NCBI GenBank assembly: GCA_030681645.1 | Contig: JAUXRX010000065.1 | Span: 62,001 to 126,000, forward strand | DNA length: 64,000 bases | From: Archangium sp. | Lineage (GTDB): Bacteria; Myxococcota; Myxococcia; Myxococcales; Myxococcaceae | Direction: 5' to 3' | Shown here: positions 50,826 through 60,362 of the stretch, piece after piece | Layout of the letters: each line of letters begins with the position of its first letter | Numbering within the stretch: position 1 is the first letter of the stretch | The notes under the pieces: generated by a model | The model's input: only the letters and a program-made list of their open reading frames with translations | Told to the model about the DNA's origin: nothing | Database searches by the model: none | Made by a program: the position numbers and the translations under genes

Positions 50826-53800
50826 TGGAAGTCCTCCTTCTGGGGGAATTCCTTCTCGGTGATGTTGCCCCCCAGGGGCAGCTTCAGGCCGCTGAACGAG
50901 AAGAGGTTGTACGTGAAGGTGAACCACGGCCCGAGCACCACCTTGAGCTCGACGGCCCCGCTCAGCACAGACACCTCGTAGTCGAGGCTCAGCTTGATGC
51001 TGCTCTGCGTGCCTCTGCGCCCCGCCTGATCCTGGAAGTCGCTGTGCGAGTAGCTGACCGAGGGGATGAGCTTGGCCTCGAGCACGTTGAGGCTGCCTTC
51101 GATGCAGACTCCGAACTCCTCAGAAGGCGTGCAGAAGGCCAGGCTGAAGCCCGCCGCGCCCACGATCTCGAGCGCCGCCTTCAGCTCGTGTGAGGTGACG
51201 GTCGCGGCGTTCCTCAGCTTGCAGATGGCCGGGTACGACTCGGCCAGGGGCCGGGCCTCGAGGGTGCCGCTGCTGCTGAGCACCACGCCGCTGAACTGGG
51301 GCCTGCCGCTGCCAGGGGCGCTGGCCGTCAAGGCCGAGCTCGTGGGCTGGTAGAGGTGGTTCGTGTCGAGGGTGAACGCCCCTCTGCCGGTCGAGGTCGC
51401 GAAGTCATCATCGCCAGACAGCCAGCGCATGGTGGTGATGTGGCTCTGCTGGCAGACGCCCTCGAGCCAGACCAGCCGGCATGCGGGGTTGGCGTACTCC
51501 TCGGCGAGCTGGGCGCCGATCCAGTACTTGCCCGACGAGATCTTCCCTCGCAGGAAGCCCGACTCTTCCTGGCTTCGCAGGTCAGCCAGCCGGCCGCCCG
51601 CCGCGTAGCAGTTTTGCGTCACCTGGTTGAGCGAGCCGGCCGACACCTCGTTGTAGAGCACGTCACATTCGTCGTTCATGCCGGTGCAACCAGCGGGGCG
51701 CGAGGGGGTGAGCGTGTACTCGAAGGTCACCGCCAGCCCCACGCCGATGGACACCCCGTAGACGATGGTGCCCTGCAAGGCGCCGTAACGAACGGGCACC
51801 TTGAACTCGACGCCCATGGTGAGGCCCTTCACGCCACCCTCGAAGTTCTCGCCCTCGAACTCGAAGCCCGGGATGGAGACGTCGAGCGCCGCGGCGATGC
51901 TGTCCCAGTCGGGGCTGATGGTGAACGTCAGCTTGGCGCCGGGGGTATCGAAGGCGCCCGCTTCCTCGTCGTCGATGACCTGGAAGCCGGCCAGCTCTGC
52001 CTCGCGATCGACGTGGGCGTCGCCATCGCCGGCGTACCCGTTGTTGTCCGTCGCGAGCACGCTGCCGCCGAACGAGCCCTCGCCTTCCTGGTCTGCGGCC
52101 GCCGAGGTGCGGCAGACCTGAACGCCCCCATCGACGCGCACGCAGTCGCGGTCTTGATCGTTCTCCTGCTTCTGCGACATGCGGCCGTCGCCCGTGCCCT
52201 GCGGGTTCGACTCGGCGAGGTCTTCGTCACCCAGCGGCTCGAGCGGGGCGATGGCCGGGTCGGCGCGGACCAGGAAGGGCGCTTCGGTGATGCGGCAGCG
52301 GTTGGCCTCGCTGACCTCGAGGCTGTACTGCGCCGTGTAGAGGCTGGTGAGGGGCTGGCCGGTCGGGCCGCTGAGGCTGGTCCCTCCGACGCGCAGACAG
52401 GTCTTGAACTTGAACTTCTTGCCAGCCTTCGAGGTCTCGAAGAGGCCGCCTGGCTCGACGAACTTGCTGCGCATGGCCTCGTCGATGGCGTAGCGGAACG
52501 ACTGCGTCTCACCGTAGGCGGTGGACTTGTAGACCCGCGCCTCACCCAGGCTGAGGTGGAGGTTCTCAGGCAGCGGTGCGTCATTCGCGTCGAGCGGGAC
52601 GAGCCAGGTCTGCAGCGTCATCGGGTGCTCCTTGAGGCCCGCCTTGCCCCAATAGCCGTGCCGGTCGCCCGCCAGGTACCAGTCGGCGTCGATGCGCAGG
52701 TAGCCGCGCGCCTTCCCCGCCATGCGGATCTTGTACTCGAGCGACTTCGGGCGAACCGACGAGAGCCCCAGCGTCGTCTTGTTCGCCTCTTGCACGAAGA
52801 TGCCGCGGGGGCCGAGCTTGCCGTTGATGCTCTCGAGGTACGACGGGAAGCCGCCGGCGTGATCCTGGAGGAAGAGGGGGATCTCGCGCTGCTGGTAGTA
52901 GCGGTAGCGGTCGTGGGTCTGCGCCTGCTCGCTGTAGAAGAAGTCAGACGGCCGCACGCCGCACATGATCTTCGTGATGTCGTCGGTGAAGTCGTCGACG
53001 AGGAAGGTCTTGCCCTCGAGATCGTACGACGCGGTGAGCTGCCCACGAAGGTGCGTCGCCGAGTTGGAGAAGTCCACCGCCGACAGCCCCCGGGGCCGGG
53101 CGAGAATGGCCTGGCTCTGCAGGTACGTGCTCCCGTACTCGCGGCAGTCTTTGGGCACGATGAAGCGCTCGTTGATCTCGATCTTGTACAGGTTCGACGA
53201 GGGCTTGAACCCGTTGATGGGGTTGGGCGTGTACTCGACGAGCGTGCCCGGCCCGTACTTGGCCATGTCGACGGTGTGCATCAGGCAGCGGAACGCCTTC
53301 TCGACGTTCCCGCCCACCTTGTACTCGTCGTGGATCCACAGCGAGATCGCGCCCTGCATGCCCTTGTTCTCGGTGCCGGGCTTGACCGGGTAGTACACGG
53401 TCGCCTTCATGTCGTAGAGGGCTTCCGAGAGCAGGGTGCGATAGCCCGCCAGCGAGTTCTCGGTGGCCGCCGCGAAGAACGACTCAGCGCCGTCGTAGCT
53501 GAAGTAGTCGATGCTGCTGGTGTCGATGTCGAGCCGCCGGACGAAGTTCGACGTCTGGCGCGTGCGCAGCGACGGGTAGACGAGCCTCAGGTCCCAGGTG
53601 TCGATGCTGACGGCCATGCGCTCACCCTCGCCGGCGGCCTCGTTGTAGCCCCACGAGCGCTCGATGGGCTTGGTGCGATCGGCGACGCACTGCATGTTCT
53701 CGTCGCGCCGCGTCGCGCCGTGACAGTTCTCGGGCACACACTCGATGCGATCCTGCGGTGCCTGGCTCGCCAGGATCGTCTGCTCGAGCGAGAGCTCGCG

Positions 53801-54232
53801 CGGGCAGTCCATCTGGAAGATGCACAGATACAGCGGCACGTTGCAGATGAGCGACTTCGTGGTGCTGGGCGTGTTCGAGCAGGCGTAGGTCACGCGCACG
53901 GCGCCCGCGCAGTCCGTTCGCTGAAAGGCGCAGCTCGTCTGGCCCTCGCAGGCTTCGCGGAACAGGTCGGTCCAGTCGGTCGTGCCGCCGCAGCTCCCGC
54001 TCACGATCGACACGAGGTTCGGCTTCAACCTGAACGGGGCAGGCCCTGCGTCGGTCGCGCGGCTGAGCGCCTCGGAGCTGCGCGCGCTGGGGAACTTGGT
54101 GAAGTTGAACGCCACCAGGCCCGCGTCACAGGTCAACGAGCCCAGCGGCTCAGACGACTGGCCGCCGAGGTTCGGCTCACACGCGCAGAGGGCCACAGCC
54201 AACGACCCACACCACAGAACGGAGCTCTTCAT
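50822..54232 (-). CDS. Large lipoprotein with lectin-like domains
   Basis: An 1136-residue predicted lipoprotein. Lipobox LCAC with Cys18 after MKSSVLWCGSLAVAL. Residues about 35-120 have the layout of a SUEL/rhamnose-type lectin (PNLVSIVSGSCGGTTDW, CEGQTSCAFQRTDCAGAVRV). The centre (180-650) is a large unassigned region, followed by an Asp/Glu/Gly-rich stretch. Residues about 858-1006 form a C-type-lectin-like domain: CYAAGGRLADLRSQEESGFL, KYWIGAQLAEEY and the closing SYPAICKLR. The tail is beta-rich and may pack on a barrel. It sits second in the operon with ATGA overlaps on both sides. A sugar- or glycan-binding surface protein is likely; the eukaryotic look of both lectin folds is notable but they do occur in bacteria. 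Confidence 0.8.
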   Translation of the reverse strand: MKSSVLWCGSLAVALCACEPNLGGQSSEPLGSLTCDAGLVAFNFTKFPSARSSEALSRATDAGPAPFRLKPNLVSIVSGSCGGTTDWTDLFREACEGQTSCAFQRTDCAGAVRVTYACSNTPSTTKSLICNVPLYLCIFQMDCPRELSLEQTILASQAPQDRIECVPENCHGATRRDENMQCVADRTKPIERSWGYNEAAGEGERMAVSIDTWDLRLVYPSLRTRQTSNFVRRLDIDTSSIDYFSYDGAESFFAAATENSLAGYRTLLSEALYDMKATVYYPVKPGTENKGMQGAISLWIHDEYKVGGNVEKAFRCLMHTVDMAKYGPGTLVEYTPNPINGFKPSSNLYKIEINERFIVPKDCREYGSTYLQSQAILARPRGLSAVDFSNSATHLRGQLTASYDLEGKTFLVDDFTDDITKIMCGVRPSDFFYSEQAQTHDRYRYYQQREIPLFLQDHAGGFPSYLESINGKLGPRGIFVQEANKTTLGLSSVRPKSLEYKIRMAGKARGYLRIDADWYLAGDRHGYWGKAGLKEHPMTLQTWLVPLDANDAPLPENLHLSLGEARVYKSTAYGETQSFRYAIDEAMRSKFVEPGGLFETSKAGKKFKFKTCLRVGGTSLSGPTGQPLTSLYTAQYSLEVSEANRCRITEAPFLVRADPAIAPLEPLGDEDLAESNPQGTGDGRMSQKQENDQDRDCVRVDGGVQVCRTSAAADQEGEGSFGGSVLATDNNGYAGDGDAHVDREAELAGFQVIDDEEAGAFDTPGAKLTFTISPDWDSIAAALDVSIPGFEFEGENFEGGVKGLTMGVEFKVPVRYGALQGTIVYGVSIGVGLAVTFEYTLTPSRPAGCTGMNDECDVLYNEVSAGSLNQVTQNCYAAGGRLADLRSQEESGFLRGKISSGKYWIGAQLAEEYANPACRLVWLEGVCQQSHITTMRWLSGDDDFATSTGRGAFTLDTNHLYQPTSSALTASAPGSGRPQFSGVVLSSSGTLEARPLAESYPAICKLRNAATVTSHELKAALEIVGAAGFSLAFCTPSEEFGVCIEGSLNVLEAKLIPSVSYSHSDFQDQAGRRGTQSSIKLSLDYEVSVLSGAVELKVVLGPWFTFTYNLFSFSGLKLPLGGNITEKEFPQKEDFQ

Positions 54233-57200
54233 GGCGCGCACCTCAGAACCACACAGCCGTTTCCACCCTGACCGCCGAAGAGCGAGCCCGACGCGGTGGA
54301 GCTGGGACACAGCCCGTAGTCGGTCGACGACGTGGCGGGCGGCGTGCCCATGGTGCCGACCTGAGAGGCCAGCCCTCCAGGCAGCGTGCCGTAGCCCCCA
54401 CCGTTGCCTCCCTCGCCGAGCATGACGCCCGCCTCACCGCCGTTCTCGCCCGCGCCGCCCCCACCGGCTTGCGTGTCGGCGACCGCTGCAGTGCCCGCCC
54501 GCGTCGAAGCAGTGCCCGAGCCGGCACTGCCCGCGGGTTGCCCCGGAATCGAGGAACCGCCCCCGCCGCCGCCGGGCACGGTGAACTGAGCCGCGCCGAA
54601 GCGAACGCTGGTGAGGCCGCCACCGCCGCCTGAGGCCGCTTCGTTGAAGGGCACGTCGCCGGCCCCCCCGCTGGTGAGCGTGCCGAAGTACGAGCCCTCA
54701 CCCTCTCCACCCACGGCGTTCCGCGCGGGCACTCCGCCCGAGCCGACCCATACCTCGAACTGCACCCCGGGGACGACGGTGACCACGCCGCTCACGAAGC
54801 CGCCCGCGCCGCCCAGGATGTTCACCGGCATCAAGACAGGGGGGCTCTGATCGCCGCTGCCTCCCGCAGCGCCCCACGCCGAGACGTGCACCTGCGTGCA
54901 ACCCGCTGGCGTGAGGTAGGTGCCCGAGACCGCCGTGCCGTTGGTGACGGTGCTGATGACCGCCCTGGCCGGCCCGCACGTGCCGAGGCCCATGCACGCC
55001 CCCGAACTTGCGCCGCAGTAGCAGTTGTTCGACGCGCACTGCGAATCGTTCGAGCACGTCATCGCGCCGGCGTCGGTGCCGGCGTCTGTTCCCGCGTCGG
55101 TGCCGGCTGTCCCCGCGTCGGTGCCGGCGTCTGTCCCCGCGTCGATGCCAGCGTCGATGCCAGCGTCTGTCCCCGCGTCGGTGCCTGCGTCAGCCCCGGC
55201 GTCGGGAACGGGCAGCACCTCGAGCCGCATGTTCAGGCCGATGTGCTCGCTGCTCGGGGTGGGGAAGGTCTGGTCGTCCGTGTCCACGATGACGAAGACG
55301 TCCCGGGTGGTGTCCTGGTTGTTCTCGAGCGTGACGGTCGAGGCGCTGCTGGTGGTGCCCGTCCCCTGCGAGGCGAGGCACACGCGGGGCATCGCGTCGC
55401 AGTTGGTCGCCGGCCCCTCGACGATGCTGATGGACGGGGCCCAGTTCGCGAGGAAGTTCGAGCTCACGCGCGCGACCAGGCGACGGTGCGGGGGAATCTG
55501 AACCGAGAAGACGCTGTCCGTACCGGAGGCGCGCAAGCACGTCGCAGAGGTGCCGTAGTTGGCCAGCATGCCCTGGGAGGTGACCGAGAACGAAGCGGGC
55601 ATGCTCGTCGTTCGGGTCGGGTTCTGGCAGGTGTCGCCCACGACGCCGGCGTCGCCCATCGGCGTGATGCCGGCGTCGTATACCTCGAGCACGTCGCAGC
55701 TGCAGGCCAGCTGCACGTTCTGCGTACCGACGCCAACGGGGTAGGCCCCCGAGAGCGGCGCGCAGCCGAAGCGCACGCGCCTCATGGGCCGACCGTACGA
55801 AGGTGAGTTGAGGGCGGACCAGCCCTCGGTGGCGGCTGCCGGGGTGATGGACCAGACGTCTGTGCCTCCGTCGGGCGCGCTGAGCGTGGTGAATTGCCCG
55901 CTCGCGTTGAAGAGCGGGTAGTCGGCGGTCTGGCGAACCACGGCCCCGGCGGTGCCAGCGGTCCACCGTGAGATCTGGAGGTCGGGGCCGAGCGGGAACC
56001 ACTCGGTGCCACCGTCACCCAACTGAAGCACGCGAGGGCACCCACCATCGAGCTGCCACGCGATGGTGGCCGCCGTTCGGGTGCAGGTCATCACGTCCTG
56101 CTGGGCGACGAGGCCGGCGTCTGCGCGGTCCCACTGCCAGAGGGCGCCTCCGTCGGGGAAGCGGCAGCGCAAGTTCGAGAAGGTCTGACCCGGGCTCACC
56201 CGCAGGGTGTCCCGGGCCTCGATGTTGAACGTCACCTCTCCGCCATCGGGCGCGGCCCGCAGCTCGGGCGTCGTAAAGACGCCGTCAGCGGTGATGTTGA
56301 CCCGGGTCGCGTCGAGCGAGCCCGTTGCCGGGTCGAAGACGCCCAGCCCGCGCAGCACGAGGGTGTGGGCGGCCGGGGCCTGGCAGGTGCGGTCGATGCA
56401 GAAGAGGTCGTCGCGGCAGTTGCGGTGACTGGTGCACGCCTTCCCCGGCCCACACGGGCACGCCTCGGGGAAGCGGCTGCCGCAGTCAATCTCGGTCTCC
56501 TCGCCGTTCTGCTGACCGTCGGAGCAGCTCGCCTTCTTGCAGACGCCGCCCACGCACGAGAGGAACGACTGCGTGTAACAGTCGGCCTCCTGACCACACG
56601 TCTTTCCCTCGTAGCAAAGGCCATCCCACTGCGAGGCGCGCTCGGCCTGCTGCGAGCAGAAGAGACCGCAGTCGACGTCGCCCTCCATGCTGTCCTTTCG
56701 CCCGTTGCGACACACCGCGAGGTTGACGCTGGTGTTCGCGGACGAGGTGCCGGCCCTGGGGTTGGCGGTGAACTCGACGTCACTCCCGTTCGTGGTGCCG
56801 GTCGCCGTGCTGCTCGACTTCGTCCCGTCGGTCGCGGTGTTCGTGACCGAGACGGTCACCGCCGTTCCCACGCCTGTGGGAGGAACGTCGGCGGTCACCT
56901 TCACGTCGTCGGGGTCGCTCGCGTCGATCCGCACGGACGTGGCGTCTTTGCTCAACGTGACGGTGACGCTGGTGGTGCTGCCGTCGGCGTTCTTGACGTT
57001 CACGGTGATGGGGCTGGCGCCGCCCGCGACGGTCACGGCCTTGCCGCCCTGATCGACCGTCACTGACGCCACGCCATCGACGCCGCTGGCCGTGGCCGAG
57101 AGGCCGGGACCGGTGACGTTGACGGTCGCGTTCTCGCTGAAGGACGTGGGCGTGACGGTCACGGTCTTCGGCAGCGAGGTGCCCCCATCGGCAGAGAGGG

Positions 57201-58173
57201 TGACGTTGATGATCTCATTCGGGAACTTGCAGAAGCAGTCGCTCGCGCTCGGGAACACCCGCCCGCCGACCTCGACCGGCTTGCCATCGCGCAGACCGGC
57301 GATGGCGCCGGGGCCCTCGATCAGCACGTTCAGCGACGAGCCAGACACCGCGAAGGCGCCACCTTCAGCGAACGGCGCCGTGAAGCGCCCCATGCGCCGG
57401 CTCACGGGCGAGAACGACAGCGGGTTCCCGTTGGTGCCGTCGCCGAAGTACGAGCGCGGCGCGTCGGGGTTGAGGCTGCCCTCGTAGGTCCACGTGTTCT
57501 TGACGGTGTTGAGCTCGATGCGCCGCTCTTCCTGAGGGAAGTTCGGGTCGTAGATGCGGATGAAGTACTGACCTTCGGCCTTGCCGCGGAAGTAGCCGAA
57601 GGGCACGACCGCGTGCCCGCCCTTGAAACCGGTGTCGGTCTTCATGGCGATGAGCAGCCGGTAGGCGTCCTTCGCGCCGGGCTTGAGCGCCTCGGCGAGG
57701 AAAGGGAGCACGTCGTTGGCGGCGAAGCGGCGATCGAGCGCGTGCACCTCGTCGAGCTTCTGCGTCGCGCTCCAGTAGGCGAGCTCGTTGAGCAGCGCGT
57801 TGTTGGTCTGGGCCAGCCCGCCCGCGGTCGCGCTACCGAACTCGTTGGGGTCGACCTTGCCCAGCTTCATCAGCAGCGAGAGCACCGCCATGCCTTCGCT
57901 GTGGCCAAAGCGCAGGGTCTGGTTGACGTCGGCGACCCAGGCCTCGGCGTGCGGGCTCGGCGCGCAGGTGTCGCCACTGCCGCTGACGCAGACGACCTCC
58001 GACCCGAAGAGGCGCTCCGCGAGGCCGATGGTCATCTGGCCCGCCGACTGCTGATCGTCGAAGTTGGTGAACGAAAAGGCGTGGGTGTTGAAGTCGAAAT
58101 CCGAGGTCTGCTGATCAGGCACGCACCCCAGCAACGCGAAAAAAGTGAGGCCTGCGATACGAAGTCGACCCAT
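54229..58173 (-). CDS. Giant lipoprotein with papain-like fold domain, Cys-rich modules and Gly-rich tail
   Basis: A 1314-residue lipoprotein, first gene of its operon (GGGAGG before the ATG at 58173). Lipobox FFALLGC, Cys17. Residues about 75-290 resemble a bacterial papain-like peptidase: FGHSEGMAVLSLLM (Ser92 where these proteins carry Cys), GGHAVVPFGYF (His187) and IRIYDPNF (Asp209). Next come two Ig-like/Big-type domains (about 330-480), Cys-rich modules with the CSDGQQNGEETEIDCG type phrase (about 490-610), beta domains, a long Asp-Ala-Gly-Thr linker (about 990-1035), another Cys pair motif (CSNDSQCASNNCYC), and a Gly-rich C-terminal domain ending GGQGGNGCVVLRCAP. Looks like a multidomain surface scaffold; catalytic activity is doubtful. 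Confidence 0.82.
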   Translation of the reverse strand: MGRLRIAGLTFFALLGCVPDQQTSDFDFNTHAFSFTNFDDQQSAGQMTIGLAERLFGSEVVCVSGSGDTCAPSPHAEAWVADVNQTLRFGHSEGMAVLSLLMKLGKVDPNEFGSATAGGLAQTNNALLNELAYWSATQKLDEVHALDRRFAANDVLPFLAEALKPGAKDAYRLLIAMKTDTGFKGGHAVVPFGYFRGKAEGQYFIRIYDPNFPQEERRIELNTVKNTWTYEGSLNPDAPRSYFGDGTNGNPLSFSPVSRRMGRFTAPFAEGGAFAVSGSSLNVLIEGPGAIAGLRDGKPVEVGGRVFPSASDCFCKFPNEIINVTLSADGGTSLPKTVTVTPTSFSENATVNVTGPGLSATASGVDGVASVTVDQGGKAVTVAGGASPITVNVKNADGSTTSVTVTLSKDATSVRIDASDPDDVKVTADVPPTGVGTAVTVSVTNTATDGTKSSSTATGTTNGSDVEFTANPRAGTSSANTSVNLAVCRNGRKDSMEGDVDCGLFCSQQAERASQWDGLCYEGKTCGQEADCYTQSFLSCVGGVCKKASCSDGQQNGEETEIDCGSRFPEACPCGPGKACTSHRNCRDDLFCIDRTCQAPAAHTLVLRGLGVFDPATGSLDATRVNITADGVFTTPELRAAPDGGEVTFNIEARDTLRVSPGQTFSNLRCRFPDGGALWQWDRADAGLVAQQDVMTCTRTAATIAWQLDGGCPRVLQLGDGGTEWFPLGPDLQISRWTAGTAGAVVRQTADYPLFNASGQFTTLSAPDGGTDVWSITPAAATEGWSALNSPSYGRPMRRVRFGCAPLSGAYPVGVGTQNVQLACSCDVLEVYDAGITPMGDAGVVGDTCQNPTRTTSMPASFSVTSQGMLANYGTSATCLRASGTDSVFSVQIPPHRRLVARVSSNFLANWAPSISIVEGPATNCDAMPRVCLASQGTGTTSSASTVTLENNQDTTRDVFVIVDTDDQTFPTPSSEHIGLNMRLEVLPVPDAGADAGTDAGTDAGIDAGIDAGTDAGTDAGTAGTDAGTDAGTDAGAMTCSNDSQCASNNCYCGASSGACMGLGTCGPARAVISTVTNGTAVSGTYLTPAGCTQVHVSAWGAAGGSGDQSPPVLMPVNILGGAGGFVSGVVTVVPGVQFEVWVGSGGVPARNAVGGEGEGSYFGTLTSGGAGDVPFNEAASGGGGGLTSVRFGAAQFTVPGGGGGGSSIPGQPAGSAGSGTASTRAGTAAVADTQAGGGGAGENGGEAGVMLGEGGNGGGYGTLPGGLASQVGTMGTPPATSSTDYGLCPSSTASGSLFGGQGGNGCVVLRCAP
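55069..55205. repeat. Asp-Ala-Gly-Thr/Ile coding repeat
   Basis: Tandem 12- and 6-base related units (GGCGTCGGTGCC, GCGTCTGTCCCC and variants on the plus strand) encode a DAGTDAGTDAGIDAG-type linker in the giant lipoprotein. Copy number is likely variable between strains. Confidence 0.85.
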
Positions 58174-58350
58174 GCGCCCTCCCAAAGGCGGGCGCAGAAT
58201 GGAGCAGGACTCGGGGCCGGTGGAATGTAATCTTTGGGCGCTCGACACCTACAGGCGCGCGATCAGATACGGCGCACGCGCAGTTGGTGGAGGTGAGAAC
58301 CCCGTCCGAAAAGCCGGTGCGCAGTCTACGCCTCGTGGGAAAACCCGCCC
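58174..58350. promoter_or_regulatory. Divergent intergenic region between the exported operon and the M3 peptidase
   Basis: The 177 bp separate two divergent genes and must hold both promoters. I see the ribosome site of the minus-strand operon at its left end (GGGAGGGCGC on that strand) and no clear -35/-10, sigma-54 or palindromic operator. Nothing else is recognisable. Confidence 0.4.
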
Positions 58351-60357
58351 ATGAACTCCTCGTCTGAGAATCCCGTGCTCGCTCCCTGGACTGGCCCGTG
58401 GGGCGGGGTGCCTGCGTTCGATCGCATTCAGGTCGCGCACTTCAAGCCCGCGCTCGAGGACGGCATGGCGGCGCAGTTGGCTGAGATCGACGCGATCACG
58501 AATGATCCCGCTGCGCCGACCTTCGCCAACACCATCGTCGCGTTCGAGAAGTCAGGTGCGCCGCTCACCCGCGCGCTGAGCCTGTTCGGGGTCTGGGCGG
58601 GTGGGCTCTCCACGCCCGACTTCCAGGCGCTCGAGACCGAGATGTCGCCGAAGCTGTCCGCCTTCCGCGATTCGATCATCCAGAACGCGAAGCTCTTCGC
58701 GCGGATCAAGGCCGTGTACGACGCCCCCCGCGGCGCCCTCACCGCCGAGCAGCAGCGGCTGCTCTGGAGGCACTACACCGCGTTCACCCGCCAGGGCGCC
58801 GCCCTCGACGCGGCGAAGAAGACCGAGCTGTCCGCGTTGAACCAGCAGCTCGCCACGCTCACCACGCGCTTCAGCCAGAACCAGCTCGGCGAGGAGGAAG
58901 AGGTGCTGGTGATCGAGTCGCGCGAAGGGCTGGCGGGCCTGCCTGAGTCCCAGATCGAAGCAGCGGCCGCGGAAGCGACCCGGCGCGGCAAACCCGGCGT
59001 GTGGATGATCTCGAACACCCGCTCGTCGATGGAGCCGTTCCTCATCTCGTCGTCCGACCGCTCCCTGCGTGAACGGGGTTGGCGCATGTGGACCCACCGC
59101 GGCGACAACGGCAACGCGCGCGACAACAACGCCATCGCCGCCGAGATCCTCCTGCTCCGCGCCAGGAAGGCGAAGCTGCTCGGCTTCCCCACGTTCGCGC
59201 ATTGGCGCCTCGACGACGCGATGGCGAAAGATCCACAGACCGCGCTCGACCTGATGCTGAGCGTCTGGACCCCGGCGCGCGACCAGTTCCGCCGTGACGT
59301 GGTGGAGATCGAGAAGCTCGCCGGCTTCAAGGTGGAGCCCTGGGACTACCGCGCGTACGCCGAGAAGCTGCGCAAGGCGAAGTACGACCTCGATCTCAAC
59401 GAGCTCAAGCCGTACCTGCAGCTCGAGAAGTTGCGCGAGGCGATGTTCTGGGTCGCGGGCCAGCTGTACGGGCTGCGCTTCGAGAAGCGCGACGGCCTGC
59501 CGGTGTTCCACCCCGACGTCACCGTCTACGAGGTGTGGCGCGGCGAGAAGCCGGTCGGGCTCTGGTACTTCGATCCGTACGCGCGGCCGGCGAAGCAGTC
59601 AGGCGCGTGGATGAGCGCGTATCGCGATCAGCAGCGCATCGAGGGCGAGGTGCTCACCCTGGTGTCGAACAACTCGAACTTCATCAAGGGCCAGCCCATC
59701 TCGTGGGACGACGCTCGCACGATGTTCCACGAGTTCGGCCACGCGCTGCACGGGCTCAACTCGAACGTGACGTACCCGTCGCTGTCGGGCACCAACACCA
59801 CGCGCGACTTCGTGGAGTTCCCCTCCCAGCTCAACGAGCACTGGCTCTCCACGCCCGAGGTCCTGAAGTTCCTCGTCAACGAGAAGGGCGAGCCCATTCC
59901 GGCGAGCCTGGTCGAGCGGCTCGAGAAGGCGCGCACCTTCAACGAGGGCTTCGCCACCGCCGAGGCGCAGGCCAGCGCGATCGTCGACATGAAGCTGCAC
60001 CTCGCGGGCGAGACGCCGATCGATCCGAAGAAGTTCGAGGTCGCGATCCTCGCGGAGATCGGCATGCCGCCGCAGCTGGTGATGCGGCACCGCATTCCCG
60101 CGTTCGCGCACATCTTCTCGGGCGATGGGTACGCGGCCGGGTACTACAGCTACATCTGGGCCGAGGTGCTCGAGCGCGACGCGTACGAGGCGTTTCTCGA
60201 GGCCGGCGGTCCGTATGATCGCACCGTGGCGAACCGGCTTTACGAGGCCGTGATGAGCGTCGGAGATACGGTCGACCCGGCTGAGGCGTTCCGGGCGTTC
60301 AGGGGCAGGGATCCAAAGCCTGATGCGCTCCTGAGGGCCAAGGGCTTCGCGCTCTGA
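58351..60357 (+). CDS. M3 family oligopeptidase (Dcp/OpdA-like)
   Basis: A 668-residue cytoplasmic zinc metallopeptidase that cuts short peptides. The zinc site His460-Glu461-Phe-Gly-His464 lies in TMFHEFGHALHGL, with the third ligand in the following DFVEFPSQLNEHW segment; the preceding GLWYFDPYARPAKQSGAWM and following HIFSGDGYAAGYYSYIWAEV are standard M3 phrases. It starts MNSSSENPVLAPWTGPWGG and has no signal peptide, as for peptidyl-dipeptidase Dcp or oligopeptidase A; I favour Dcp because of the GGVPAFDRIQVAHFKPAL start. Full length. It is followed by a palindromic repeat and is probably monocistronic. Confidence 0.95.
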   Translation: MNSSSENPVLAPWTGPWGGVPAFDRIQVAHFKPALEDGMAAQLAEIDAITNDPAAPTFANTIVAFEKSGAPLTRALSLFGVWAGGLSTPDFQALETEMSPKLSAFRDSIIQNAKLFARIKAVYDAPRGALTAEQQRLLWRHYTAFTRQGAALDAAKKTELSALNQQLATLTTRFSQNQLGEEEEVLVIESREGLAGLPESQIEAAAAEATRRGKPGVWMISNTRSSMEPFLISSSDRSLRERGWRMWTHRGDNGNARDNNAIAAEILLLRARKAKLLGFPTFAHWRLDDAMAKDPQTALDLMLSVWTPARDQFRRDVVEIEKLAGFKVEPWDYRAYAEKLRKAKYDLDLNELKPYLQLEKLREAMFWVAGQLYGLRFEKRDGLPVFHPDVTVYEVWRGEKPVGLWYFDPYARPAKQSGAWMSAYRDQQRIEGEVLTLVSNNSNFIKGQPISWDDARTMFHEFGHALHGLNSNVTYPSLSGTNTTRDFVEFPSQLNEHWLSTPEVLKFLVNEKGEPIPASLVERLEKARTFNEGFATAEAQASAIVDMKLHLAGETPIDPKKFEVAILAEIGMPPQLVMRHRIPAFAHIFSGDGYAAGYYSYIWAEVLERDAYEAFLEAGGPYDRTVANRLYEAVMSVGDTVDPAEAFRAFRGRDPKPDALLRAKGFAL

Positions 60358-60362
60358 GGGGT

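Noticed and set aside
51356..54271. 971-codon plus-strand open frame
   Set aside because: Antisense to the lectin-domain lipoprotein; composition is Val/Arg/Ala-rich shadow sequence without recognisable features.
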